From Tubulanus polymorphus (taxonomy: Eukaryota; Nemertea; Palaeonemertea; Tubulaniformes; Tubulanidae): DNA of 64,000 nt. Position 1 is the first letter of the stretch; every line of letters begins with the position of its first letter. Shown here piece by piece: positions 1-10,024 of this stretch. The DNA lies in NCBI RefSeq assembly GCF_964204645.1, contig NC_134026.1, forward strand, positions 7,130,001 to 7,194,000. Direction: 5' to 3'. The position numbers and the translations under genes are program-made. The notes under the pieces were generated by a model. It was not told the origin of the DNA, did no database searches, and saw only the letters and a list, made by a program, of their open reading frames with translations.

Positions 1-78
1 TGTCAAATATTTTCATTTGGATATGAACCCCATTTTAAAACACATTGGATGAGTCGCACTCGATTCAGATATATTGAA

Positions 79-232
79 CTGGGGCCAGTTGCACAGTCAT
101 CGCTAAGACTCAATACGAGTCCTAGTTCTAACCAATCTTACAACTTAAAACCGATCTCAGACCATTTTAGTCCAATAGCCAAGATTTAACACTGCTTTCG
201 TACTTTGGTCCCACTGTGAAACTTGGCCCCTG
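79..232. repeat. Modular dispersed repeat R1 (copy 1)
   Basis: The left end reads GGGGCCAGTTGCACAGTC and the right end is its inverted, diverged counterpart. The inside carries the unit seen in the longer copies (TTAAGAC...CCAATCT). It lies in a NOS intron; the rest of 1-301 shows nothing further. Confidence 0.6.
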
Positions 233-301
233 GGTTTTTATAATTTCATAGATTCGATTTGAGACGCTGTCATCCACAGGTGACGGACAATGAATGCTTA
301 C

Positions 302-441
302 TGTGGATGTGTAAGTTGAACTTGTAAGACGAGATCAGCCGGAAGTTCGTGCATATCCGGATCCTGTCCATTAGCGGATAACAATAACGGCAAAACATCA
401 AACATTCCACCTTTAGGTTTCCATCCTTGTTTCACACAAAC
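302..441 (-). CDS. NOS: NOS coding exon 6: oxygenase core
   Basis: The exon has 140 bp, enters in phase 0 and leaves in phase 2 at GTAAGC. It encodes [20 protein letters not shown] followed by [14 protein letters not shown]. This matches the [22 protein letters not shown] region of NOS. The following exon (starting around FEWF) is not visible in 1-301, so it lies outside the window. Confidence 0.93.
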
Positions 442-3400
442 CTAGAAAATATTCTCTTCACAATAAACACACCCGAAACAAGGCTTCAATAAAGGATTGA
501 TATTCACAGAATTTAACGTTTTATTGAGTACTCTACTGCCCTCTAGTGGTGGCACCTGACCAAGGTCCCCTATACATCCCCCTAGTGGTGATTTATGTCA
601 GTGAATACAAAAACCTGACCAGGGACCTTATACTGCCCTCTATTATTTACCTTAGTAAACTCAACCTGACATCAGCCCCCTAAATACTGTCCCCTAGTGG
701 TGGCTTACCTCAGTAAACTCGACCTGACCTCGGTCCCCTAAATACTGCCCCCTGGTGGTGGCTTACCTCAGTAAACTCGATCTGACCTGGGTCCCCTATG
801 ATGCTTCCATCAGATTGTTTATATCCAGCGTATTGTATTAATTGTGGATTCCAGATTCTGTAATCGTGTTCACCGTCGGTTCGTGGTGGGAATATCGTTA
901 TAGCCGACCTGTTTACCAGAAAAACGACGCTAACATAGGATTCATCTCTAAATGAATCAGCGCGATTCACTTAAATGTATCAAGGGTAGACACTACTCGT
1001 TTTAAGAAGAAAATAAGGCTGAAAATTTCAGCTTTGTAGCTGAAATTGTGTATTTTGTTCAGAGTCTAATTGCACAGTCGTGACTTTAGTAAAGAAGTGG
1101 GCTTGAATTCTAGAACTGAGATCTTTAACAGACTGGTCTTAAATCTAAGCTTTGTTACCAACGTCTTCTGTATTAGGTACAGTTACCAGTACTATACTTA
1201 CATACACCGTTTGAACTAAGATGGGCTTAGACTGGTCTTAAATCTAAGCCAAGACTGTGCATCTGACAATCCGTATTGACATACACCTTCAAAGTTTGAT
1301 TTTAAGACAATTCTCTGTGATTATCTTACGTAAACTTAAGTGTATTTTCTTAACGGGAAATTCTATTTACCTAATATTTCCTTTATTTGTGCTGTATTTT
1401 ATGTGATTACAAATCGCTTCAAACATTCCACGAGTAGTATTTATGTGCCTCGCATCAAATACCTGTGAAATGTACAAACATCGAAACGAACAAATATATT
1501 TCCAATTTACAGAAACTGCCGCCATCATCGGATAGTGTATTTGCGTGATTCAGTCCACAGTTATTGGTGACGTTTGACTCAAAAGTTGAGAATTAGCTCA
1601 TTTTGTATAGAACAGCAGGACCAAATTCCACAATGTGCGTCAAATCTGAACTCAGAACTGTAGAACTGGATCCAGAAGGTTTTTCGGCGCTTACCTGTAA
1701 CTTGGACCATTGAATTCTGCCTAAGCACCTTGGAGCATTCCTCCATGCGAGTTTAGCGCCGAATGTCAACTCACTGAATGTTAACTCGTACGTTCCCGTT
1801 TTTTCAATCGATCTTAAAACATCCGTCCATCTTTTAGTGTAAGCCGGGGTATCCAACCTGAATACATCAAATCGATTTCGTGTTATGCGGATACAGCAGT
1901 AAGATTCTCCGGACTTCAATTTTTGCGACTTCTCAGAGTGAGGATACGGATGGACTATTATGAGTTAGGATGGACTATGGAACATCGGGTATCATAGCAT
2001 AAATAACATAATCACACCCATCGTAGAATAAACGCACTCAAACGTGGAGAACCGATGATACGATGAAAATCCCACTATATATACAGATTTAAAAGGTGCC
2101 ACCTGACGATGATCTCTAAAGTGTGAGTTCGAAATGTCGTGTCTTTTTAATCAATTTTGATTGAATATATTCTCGATTTCTAAACTTTTTGATCTGTGTT
2201 TAGTGGGTTTTTATCTCATGATTACCCCGATTAAATTGGACGAAGGGGCCCCCGGTTTCAAGAAAATGTTTATTGCGAATTTTTGATTACATGTACTTCA
2301 TCTATAAGTCTGAAACTGTTAATCGACCTAACACGTAGCGAAGATCCTTCTGCTGCTTGTTGTTACCTTGTGATAAATCAGAGAGAATGCTTTCTATGAA
2401 ACCACTGGTCTGGTGATATCTATATTTAATCATCACCTTCCCTCTCTCTCTATATATCTCTTCTCTCTCTTCCTTCTCTCGCATCCTTCATCCTCCTCAG
2501 TCTCTTCTCTCTTCCTCCTATCCCTCTCTCTCTCTCTTCATCCTCTCTCCTCCCCTCTCTCTCTGTCTCCCGCAGTTATTGTTACTCACCGTTTCGTCGA
2601 GGTATAATATTGATCTAGAAAGTCTTTAGCTTGATGAATAATTTCATCTTTTGTTCGTGGTAGAGTATTTGAACGTCCTGGGCTGATGAACGACCCCATA
2701 CATTTCTCAGCTGTACAACCAACAGACTGAAAAAACCAGATATCAGTTACAAACCATTTGATATGAAATGGCTGTTCATCCTCAGACCAAAGTTGGTATT
2801 GAACGAGAAAAACACAAGCGAGTGCTGCTCTTGCATATCAACTCAGTTTTGAAAATGGCTCAGTTGAGTTCAAATTTCATTCAAAAGCCGTTAAGCATTG
2901 GTGGAGAAATTAATATTTTATTGATTCTTGGTATGGACGAATAGGAATAAACGTGGGAATAACAAAATTCATAAACACTCAAGTTTTAAGAATTTTTTGA
3001 CACAGTATCATTGCATTACTTGTATCAAGGATTCGCCATTCACCGTGAATCATATTTTCTCGTATTCATATCTACATATACGTATGATGTAAATCCATCA
3101 CTTCATAAATTAAGGTATTGAATATTTCATATCAAAATCCCGTAATCAAATCGGATTGCTGCAGTAGCATTTAATTCAGTTTCGAATCGACGACTCGGCG
3201 AGTTCAACTTAGTGCCTCTACAAACACAATGAATCTCATTGATAATCTAATATACACTGATCATCGTGAACTATTACTGGATTCAAACCCGGTCGATTGC
3301 TTCATATACTCGTGCAAACAAACAATTTTACTTTATTTGCATATCTCATCCTTATACCTATACATCATAAATAGTCGTAGAGGAGCCATGTGAACTTGGT

Positions 3401-4854
3401 ATATGATTAAAAGTAAATATCGTTATTTTAACTTAGAATAGGGATTGACCCTGTAAACTATTTGATTGCTAGATTTCGTTTAATTGATGTGGAGTCCCTT
3501 ACAAACCCACCACACCTGTCGGGGGGAGGGGGAACATTGCATTTTGAAGTCGGAAATCGAAGTACAGAATCCATTTTTTTGAAACGATATTTTTAGAAAA
3601 TGACTATTTCTAAGCTTTTAAAAAGCGTGAATTTTCATATAATCAAGCTCCACGGTACTAACTCCTTAAACCCCCAATCTGAATGAATACTTCAATTTTT
3701 TTTTCAAATGCTATTTCTAAACTTTCAACAGCGTGAATTTCACTTTAGACGTCACTTACCGAGTTTGCTTTAAGATGTAACGTATCCAAACTGGAATTGT
3801 TTTTATCTTGATAGTTTTTCACTCTGACGTATCGTTTCGGTGCCGAGCTCTGCTGCTGGCCGCAATCGCTTCCTTTTTTGGCTACTTTTTTAGGACTAGT
3901 AGCCGCGGCAGTAACCCGTGCATTACTAACTTCATCGTGGTTCTTCATATCGCGCGTTCCTTCGATCTCATTCGAACCCTCAAAACCGTCACCCTCTGAA
4001 TGTCGTTTAAGTTCTAATCCTTCTTGATCGTAGTTTCGACGAACTTTTTCATCGTCGTCGCAAATTCTACCGTTCGATTCTTCCGTCACGACGATGAACG
4101 GCGCATTCGTCACGGAATCAGCGGCCGCCGATTTCTGATTCGAATCGTCTGAATTTATAACCGTCAGATTTTTCACTAAATGTCGACCGATATCGCGAGA
4201 AGTTTCTCGAATTTTGCTGCCGATGTTGCCCATGATATTTTCACCCCAGGCGAATTTACGCTTGTTTCGCGACTGATCGGTCAGTAGGATGCCGCTGTCG
4301 GAACTGCGTCTTCCCGCGCCGGAGCGTCCGTCGCCGCAGCCGACACTGCTCGGCGAGAAAACCCTCCGAATCGAGTTCGGATCTATATCCGAGTTACGCC
4401 TGGTGGATCGAACCTGACTCGATTCGACCCCGAAAACACCGATCGGGCTTAAACTTCTGACCCGATTGATAGTTCGTTCTAGTATATGTTTAGTTCCTGG
4501 TTGACTGATTCGCGCGGCACGCGGTGCCGTTCCATCTTTACTGATTGCAGAACGCGTGAATGTGACATTACTTTCCCCGGATCTCACGGATAGAGAGACG
4601 TGTGAACCGACGTTGACAGCTTTTAGAATCTGCGACGCCCGCGAATAGGTTAATTCCGTAATATCGATACCATTCACTCTGAGAATGATATCGCCAATGT
4701 TTACCGCAGAACTCAGTTCGGCAACTCCGCCCGCGGTTACATCGGAAATCACGAGAAATGGCTCCTCGTTTCGTTCTGTCACTTCCAATCCCAAACCGTC
4801 GTCGTTTCTAACCTGCAGTTTTACCTCGATTGTATTCTGCGCATTCGACTCCAT
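302..4854 (-). CDS. NOS: Nitric oxide synthase, neuronal type with N-terminal PDZ domain (5' part of gene)
   Basis: NOS makes nitric oxide and citrulline from arginine, NADPH and O2 on a heme/tetrahydrobiopterin oxygenase domain fused to a flavin reductase. Six coding exons read right to left: 3760-4854, 2590-2726, 1695-1857, 1371-1462, 767-908 and 302-441. All borders are GT..AG and phases join cleanly to 589 codons plus two bases. Residues about 8-100 form a PDZ domain, followed by a beta-finger-like stretch ([15 protein letters not shown]) that matches neuronal NOS. A linker of roughly 230 residues follows. Then come the zinc-thiolate motif CTAEKC (Cys369, Cys374) and [13 protein letters not shown], whose Cys455 is the heme ligand. 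The remaining oxygenase core, the calmodulin site and the reductase domain lie beyond the left edge. The ATG at 4854 is the natural start because it immediately precedes the PDZ domain. Family assignment is certain; calling it neuronal-type rests on the PDZ domain. Confidence 0.95.
530..815. repeat. 58-bp tandem repeat copying a splice donor
   Basis: About four diverged copies have a 58-bp period: the donor-equivalent positions are 761-766, 703-708, 645-650 and a degenerate one at 591-596. The unit contains the last about 25 bp of NOS exon 5, its GTAAGC donor and the start of the intron. The 703 copy keeps an intact donor; the 645 copy has GTAAAT. Confidence 0.85.
767..908 (-). CDS. NOS: NOS coding exon 5: oxygenase core, donor inside a tandem repeat
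   Basis: The exon has 142 bp. It completes the split Arg and encodes [20 protein letters not shown], then [13 protein letters not shown] and GQIEFTE. The exon ends in phase 0 at GTAAGC (761-766). The last part of the exon and its donor form the right-most copy of a 58-bp tandem repeat that continues into the intron. Confidence 0.94.
1066..1266. repeat. Modular dispersed repeat R1 (copy 2)
   Basis: The ends are TTGCACAGTC and its inverse GACTGTGCA, with internal ACTGGTCTTAAATCTAAG units. It lies in the NOS intron between exons 5 and 4. Confidence 0.6.
1371..1462 (-). CDS. NOS: NOS coding exon 4: oxygenase core
   Basis: The exon has 92 bp, encodes 30 codons and leaves in phase 2. It reads [20 protein letters not shown] followed by [10 protein letters not shown], matching the NOS segment after WSKLQ. 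It is short, with splice sites CAG before and GTAAAT after; no frame break. Confidence 0.93.
1695..1857 (-). CDS. NOS: NOS coding exon 3: heme-cysteine loop
   Basis: The exon has 163 bp. Its first base completes an Arg codon split with exon 2, and it ends in phase 0 at GTAAGC. It carries [19 protein letters not shown], the most conserved NOS signature; the Cys is the axial thiolate ligand of the heme. WSKLQ at the exon end matches the position of a known conserved junction. Confidence 0.95.
2090..2235. repeat. Dispersed repeat H2 copy with CTGACGA...GAAA core
   Basis: This copy contains CACCTGACGATGATCTCT, a short stem-loop, then GAAATGTCGTGTC, and ends near AGTGGGTTTTTA. The same blocks recur at 14790-14880, 19885-20040 and 43680-43805. 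It lies in the NOS intron between exons 3 and 2. Confidence 0.5.
2440..2576. repeat. CT-rich simple sequence
   Basis: A polypyrimidine tract on the plus strand, mainly CTCTCT with TCCTCC interruptions, ends about 14 bp from the donor of NOS exon 2. On the transcribed strand it is a purine (GA) tract at the start of the intron. A spurious ORF runs through it. Confidence 0.8.
2590..2726 (-). CDS. NOS: NOS coding exon 2: zinc-thiolate motif
   Basis: The exon has 137 bp, enters in phase 0 after a CAG acceptor and leaves in phase 2 at a GTGAGT donor. It encodes [12 protein letters not shown], the Cys-X4-Cys pair that binds the inter-subunit zinc of the NOS dimer. [20 protein letters not shown], typical of the start of the oxygenase domain, follows. 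Confidence 0.93.
3415..3575. repeat. Dispersed repeat R4 (copy 1)
   Basis: Blocks TAGGGATTGACCCTGTAA, CTTACAAACCCACCACACCT and GGAAATCGAAGTACAGA occur in the same order at 34140-34312. A shorter copy lies at 58765-58845. It sits in the NOS intron between exons 2 and 1; I see nothing else in 2727-3759. Confidence 0.65.
3760..4854 (-). CDS. NOS: NOS coding exon 1: PDZ domain and polar linker
   Basis: This is a single 1,095-bp exon of 365 codons, ending phase 0 at a GTAAGT donor (3754-3759). PDZ signatures are visible: DGLGLEV as the carboxylate-binding loop, then [12 protein letters not shown] and [12 protein letters not shown]. In mammals this domain tethers neuronal NOS to scaffolds and also uses a beta-finger, which is conserved here. 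Residues about 130-365 are Ser-, Arg- and Asn-rich and low in hydrophobic residues, so probably disordered. They are longer than the equivalent linker in mammalian NOS1. Confidence 0.93.
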
Positions 4855-5786
4855 ATTCTCGCCCTTTCTTCTACGCAGACCTGAGACGCAACAGCTTTCC
4901 TATGGCTGAAAAGATTTTCGTTGATAAAACGAAAATAAAGATAACGATAGAATTATTGATAGATATCATTTTTAAACGGCACTAATTTCTAGAATATAAA
5001 GACACACTGCACTTTTTGATATAGAATATAAAATAAAATATAAAGATATAAAATACTTCTGAATATAATCTCCACCATGAACTGTGTTTCGTTCGAAAAT
5101 AAAGACACGTCAAATATGTTTATTTTCCTTCTGAATCGATGTCGTATCTAAATCGCTTACAAAATCTTATCTAAGAAATATTGAATTCGTCTATTTAGCC
5201 TAGACGAAAACGCTTTCAATTACCCGATCACTACTCACTCGACGTTGTCCGAGTCAACTCTGTAACATTTTCTTGAAGATGCTGCGCTGATGCTTTCGTG
5301 GTGTGAGAACAAGTTGATAGACTGATCAGACCGATGGCTGTATCTAGTGATTGTGACGCCGCAGGTAATTGATGTTAATTGATGAGGTATTGTTCGACGA
5401 ATCAAATCAATCAGTTCATTATTATCAACATCGTCCCTTCATATTGATTCATATCATAACTTACCGCCGCAAACCATCATCTAACAATCCCATCCCACCC
5501 CCACACCGACTTCTACCACCATCCTACACCCCCTCCACTGGGCGTTAATTCTGAGTAACGTTGGGAATAATGGTTTTTAAATAAATTTCTATAATATGAA
5601 AAATATCAACCAGTTTTCGATAGGCCTAACATGAATAGATTATTTTCTCTGCGCCTAACGGAAAAGCCAGCGATTTGAACAGAATATCCGACCTAGTCTG
5701 GGTTGACATTAATTTTTTCTCCGATCAATGGGTTAGGGTTAGCTATATATCAGCTGGGGTTAGAAAAAAAAATGCGAACAATTGAA
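4855..5786. other. NOS upstream region
   Basis: This region lies upstream of the NOS start codon and should hold its 5' leader and promoter. It is AT-rich with a run of TATAAA-like words near 4990-5050. I cannot place a transcription start. No convincing ORF. Confidence 0.4.
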
Positions 5787-5858
5787 GGTTCTATGGTGTA
5801 GTGGTTAGCACATTGGACTTTGAATCCAGTAGCCCGAGTTCGAATCTCGGTAGAACCT
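5787..5858 (+). tRNA. tRNA-Gln (anticodon TTG)
   Basis: 72 nt fold as a standard cloverleaf. The acceptor stem is GGTTCTA/TAGAACC, the D-loop contains GTGTAGTGGTTAGC, the anticodon loop is CTTTGAA giving TTG, and the T-arm contains GTTCGAATC. Intact A and B boxes suggest a functional pol III gene. It stands alone between NOS and the GPCR gene. Confidence 0.95.
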
Positions 5859-6579
5859 CGACTGCTTTTATGCTTTTGACAGTTTTCGCAATAATTCTCT
5901 CGAGTCCAAATATTTTTCTAATGTCGTCATTTATTTCACTTATTTTCACTACGTTTCAGATTTTCGGGTTGTGAATGAATTAATAATGATGTATGTAGTA
6001 GTATATAGTAGAATACGTGAGACAAACGGTTTTACAATAAGTACCATCTCATATTGACATCGGGAGAGATTGTGTTGAGTAATTGAAGTTGTCTTGTTTC
6101 AATTGTAACGATTAGAAGTAAGTCTAATCTCGTGATACATTATGTATGAGTATTGTATCAGAAGACAGAGAGAAGAAGAGGGAGCGAGAGAGAGGGGAAG
6201 GGATGAGGAGAGAGCGAAGAGGCTTCTTGGTTATCATCAATAAATGATAATGTTTCATTCTCAGTTATCGGGGAGTGATGTTGTTATGATATAAAGCGAG
6301 GAGAGGTGTCATCATCAGCTCTGATACTAATCGATATCTAGTGATACCGTTAATGATTATAACGCGTTCTATGGTTAATGATGCACTCGTGACGAGTTAT
6401 AACTGCAACATCGCCCCGTCTTATTATATGAACTGTACGGTGTCTAGACCAACCCGCCTGACCCTCACTATACTTACTAATAATCTTGCTTGCGACTGCT
6501 TCCTAATTGAATATGAGCGGGTAAATAGAAATATCATAAACCTTGAACCCAATTCAAGACGCGAATGCTTATATCAGGG

Positions 6580-6970
6580 ATGTTGTACAAAGGCTAGACC
6601 AGTCTAAGCTTATTTTGGTTTTATGGCCAATCTATACTTAAGATCAGTCTGAGCTAATTTTGGCTCTATAACTAATCTAACAACTTAAAAGAAAGTCTAC
6701 GTATATTTTGGTTCTAACAACTTAAGACCTGTGTAAGCTCATTTTGGTTTCATAGCCAATCTAACAACTAAAGACCAGTCCAAGCGCATTTTGGTTCTGC
6801 AATGTAAAAACTTAAGACCGGTCTAAGCTCTGTTTTATACCCAATCTAACCCAATCTAACAACTTATGACCAGTCTAAGTTTATTTTGGTTCTGCAATCT
6901 AACAGCTTAAGACTCTGTTGTGTTTTATCTCTTTTAGACCTAACACACGACTGTGCAACTGGTCCCTGGG
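6580..6970. repeat. Modular dispersed repeat R1 (long copy)
   Basis: At least six head-to-tail units of about 45-60 bp resemble CTTAAGACCAGTCTAAGC, a spacer with ATTTTGGTTCT and CCAATCTAACAA. The copy closes with GACTGTGCAACTGGTCCC, the inverted counterpart of the left end seen at 79. Confidence 0.75.
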
Positions 6971-9113
6971 AATTCTGATAACGAGGGCTGATGACTGATG
7001 ACCGAAGACTAAAGACTAACGACTTATGAATAAGTAAAACAAACGAATAAAAGAGAACAATTGTATGTTTTAATTTTGATACAAAATGTACAATGATCCA
7101 ACAATAATATTTTTGTTTTATTTCTACCGATCATACCGAAAAGCAGACCCACCTAGCGTCAGAAGACAATACCAATATCAGCTAGATGACGCTTGCATCT
7201 TTTCAGAGTTCATATGAAATTTTGACTGAAATGAATAAGATTAAAACATATCATATGATATGTGATGACTGCTAGAAACTATACGGAGTCCCTGAGGGGC
7301 GCGTAAAATCATTTAGAAATCACGGAAGCGCACGGAAGACATTTCAGAATAAATCAGCATCGGGAGAATTTTGATCTCATCTGTAAACAGCCGACAACTG
7401 AATGCCCGCATGAACAACTACAGAAAACAATGATCACAATTTGCAATGAGAGGAAAATATTTTTTGTGCCTAAATGTGGTCTATTGGATATTTCACATAA
7501 TTTCAAAACGGACTCCGTGAAACTATCGTACAGTACTTGAGATATTCAATGAGTTGTAAGCAATATTTACAGATATAATATGGCTATCCGATAAATAAGT
7601 AGTTATGACGTTACAACGAAGTAACAAATTGTTTGAAAATAATTTATGATATTTTAAAATCCCAGTACACTGGATATAAAGTAGTACTCCGAAATGTTTC
7701 ATTGAGCTTAAAGTTGATTAGACGGTTCGACTTTCTCCGGGAATATTAGCGTTATTACGAATTCATGAGAATCCAGAAAACCTTGAGAAAGTAATAGGAT
7801 ATGAATTTCTTTTCACTACACAAAATATAGTAATAATTTTACTTCCGAATTTTTAGCTCAAGGAACTTTTCGATCTCTTTCTATATTCTTTGTGCAGGGA
7901 TTGTATGACATCTTTACAACACGGACTCATTAGAGTGTCCCATCAATTACAGTGAAATATTTAGAAACTTTCCAGTAGAAATACTAATGCAAATTTCACA
8001 TAATAAACTATGGACCGAAAAGACTGGGCGTGTGTGGATAAATTCAACATCGAACCACCGACAATTAAAACATAGTTGCCAAATGAAGGGCGATCTATTT
8101 TCCAAGCGCCACAGATTTCAAAAAGGGAACTTGCTAATTAATTAAGGTCGAATTGAGGTCATAGGTTGCGAATGCATCGAAATCTTTATCATAATTCAAA
8201 ATTGAATTCCTTTATATCATTTACCGGTATTTTCAACTGTTTATTTGAATTTGTATAAGAACATACACTGTACATGAGAATCGTATTTTGCTAATTTTTT
8301 TCTCATCTTATGAACGATTACCCAATATTCCCATTTATTGGGCCTAAGCGGGTGTGCCAGGGTATGTCGAGCTTGTGCCCGAGGTGTGCCCGGGTGTGCT
8401 AGGGCTGTGCCCGGGTGACATTATCTTCTTATACTCTCAGGAGCTTCTATTCACTTGTCCGGTGTGCCAAACCGAATTAACATTAGTTCCCAAAAATTCG
8501 GTATATGATGTACATGGGGGCAGCACTTGACGGTTGAGATCTGACAAGACTTAAGTTTCTACTGTGGCATGCGAGTTATAGAGTTTTTTCCCGAGTCGAG
8601 TTCAATGCTCCATTCACCTGTTCTTTTTTAAACTCATAATTCAATCAACGCTACAACTTTCTTTGAGTTTGATAAAGCAATCAAAAATAAGTCTCTAAGC
8701 CACTTTTAGTAGAATTTTTTCATCGATCGTATCGGTAAAGCGTCAGCGTGATGACCACTCGCATGCCAAAGGTTGCAATAATCATAAAATGATTTTATCA
8801 GCGAAATATCTAAGGTACGCAATTTGATACTCAATTTCAAATGTTGAATGCTTTACGGCTAGTTCTCTTCCATATTCAAACCTTACACAATGATATATCA
8901 TATAAACATCGTGGTTAAAATGAATATAACGTTTATTGTACATAAAACATCGAGTTTGGTAAAAGTCCTCATTATTGAAAACATGAATATCCAACAACAC
9001 AGAATATAAACAGCTAAATGTCTCTACGATGATCAATGACCGTCATTTCTGTGCGTCCAGTTTATTTGTGTGATGGTTTATATAATATGGACCGTATCAC
9101 TTGCTTGCTTGTC

Positions 9114-9503
9114 CCAGGGGCTACTCTTGCACAGTCATGTCCAAAAGAAGTTTTAAATCATAAGAGGTCTGTTAAATCATATTTGTTATAAAACCAAAAT
9201 AACTTAAGACTTTTCTTAAGTTAAGAGTTGTGTAAGATTGGCGTTAGAACGAACCAAAAATGAGCTTAGACTGGTGTTAAGTTGTTAGATTTGCTATAGA
9301 ACCAAATTGAGCCTAGACTGGTCTTAAGTTGGTACGTAGATTGGTAATAGGACCAAAATGAGCTCAGACCAATCTACTTAGGTTGTACGAATAGTTACAG
9401 AACTAAAATGAGATTAGACTGGTCTTAAGTTGTTGCCCATAGAACTAGGTTGGTGTCTTGGACTGCTCTTAAGTCTTAAGCCATGACTGTGCAACTGGCC
9501 CAT
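9114..9503. repeat. Modular dispersed repeat R1 (long copy, units inverted)
   Basis: It begins near CAGGGGCTACTCTTGCACAG and ends CCATGACTGTGCAACTGGCC, so the termini are inverted repeats. The internal units read GACTGGTCTTAAGTTGTTAG, the reverse complement of the units at 6580-6970. Confidence 0.75.
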
Positions 9504-9672
9504 ATGGACGTACTAATAGGCACTATCGCATACACGGTAACACTGTATAGTCAAAGGCTCTAATTCACTCGAGCTATTTAGTGTTTCCTCGACTCGCGTT
9601 AAAACAGAAAGTTTGGACCGATTACTCGTAAAAGGGTCGATCACACTGATCGCTGATCGCTGATATCATCAG

Positions 9673-10024
9673 TTATAATTCAGTGTCTATATCCGCGCAC
9701 GTTGTTTCCACGGATTGCGCTTTTTCAGCCAAAAACGGTATGTACTCTTTTTGAATAGCGTGTTGTCTGGAAAGCGGCCGAGTTGCCACCGCCGGATTCT
9801 TCCTGCTGTTCGCCGTCGACTTTTCTTCGCTCAAAAGCGCGTCTTCCGCGTACCCGCCGTGATCGTGATGCAGAGTTGACCCGTTTCTTTCGCAGCGAGT
9901 TGTCTCCGTAACACTGATGCTACGACCGGGAGTTTTACCGGAGATTCCGCCGACTGTTTTACCTTTAGGGGTCGGCTTCACGCACGGTAACCAGCGGAAC
10001 ACGAATTTGAAACCTTCGCGAAAT
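9673..10024 (-). CDS. GPCR exon 5: helix 8 and cytoplasmic tail
   Basis: The exon has 352 bp including the TAA stop. It opens by completing Arg, then FREGFKFVFRWLPCVKPTPK. A Ser/Thr-rich tail of about 95 residues follows, likely phosphorylated (inference), ending ETTCADIDTEL. The upstream acceptor is TTTTTTACAG. The open frame upstream to 10119 is intron. Confidence 0.92.

Larger units (their letters stand above)
5859..9672. other. Intergenic region between tRNA-Gln and the GPCR 3' end
   Basis: No convincing protein gene. It holds a purine-rich tract (about 6160-6215), two long copies of repeat R1 (6580-6970, 9114-9503) and a run of GTGCC-rich near-repeats at 8340-8420. A minus-strand AATAAA word near 9060 could be a polyadenylation signal for the GPCR gene (stop at 9673). 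No other evidence supports that. Confidence 0.5.

Noticed and set aside
2413-2607. Ser/Leu-rich 64-codon open frame
   Set aside because: Translation of the CT-rich tract and the antisense of a NOS exon.
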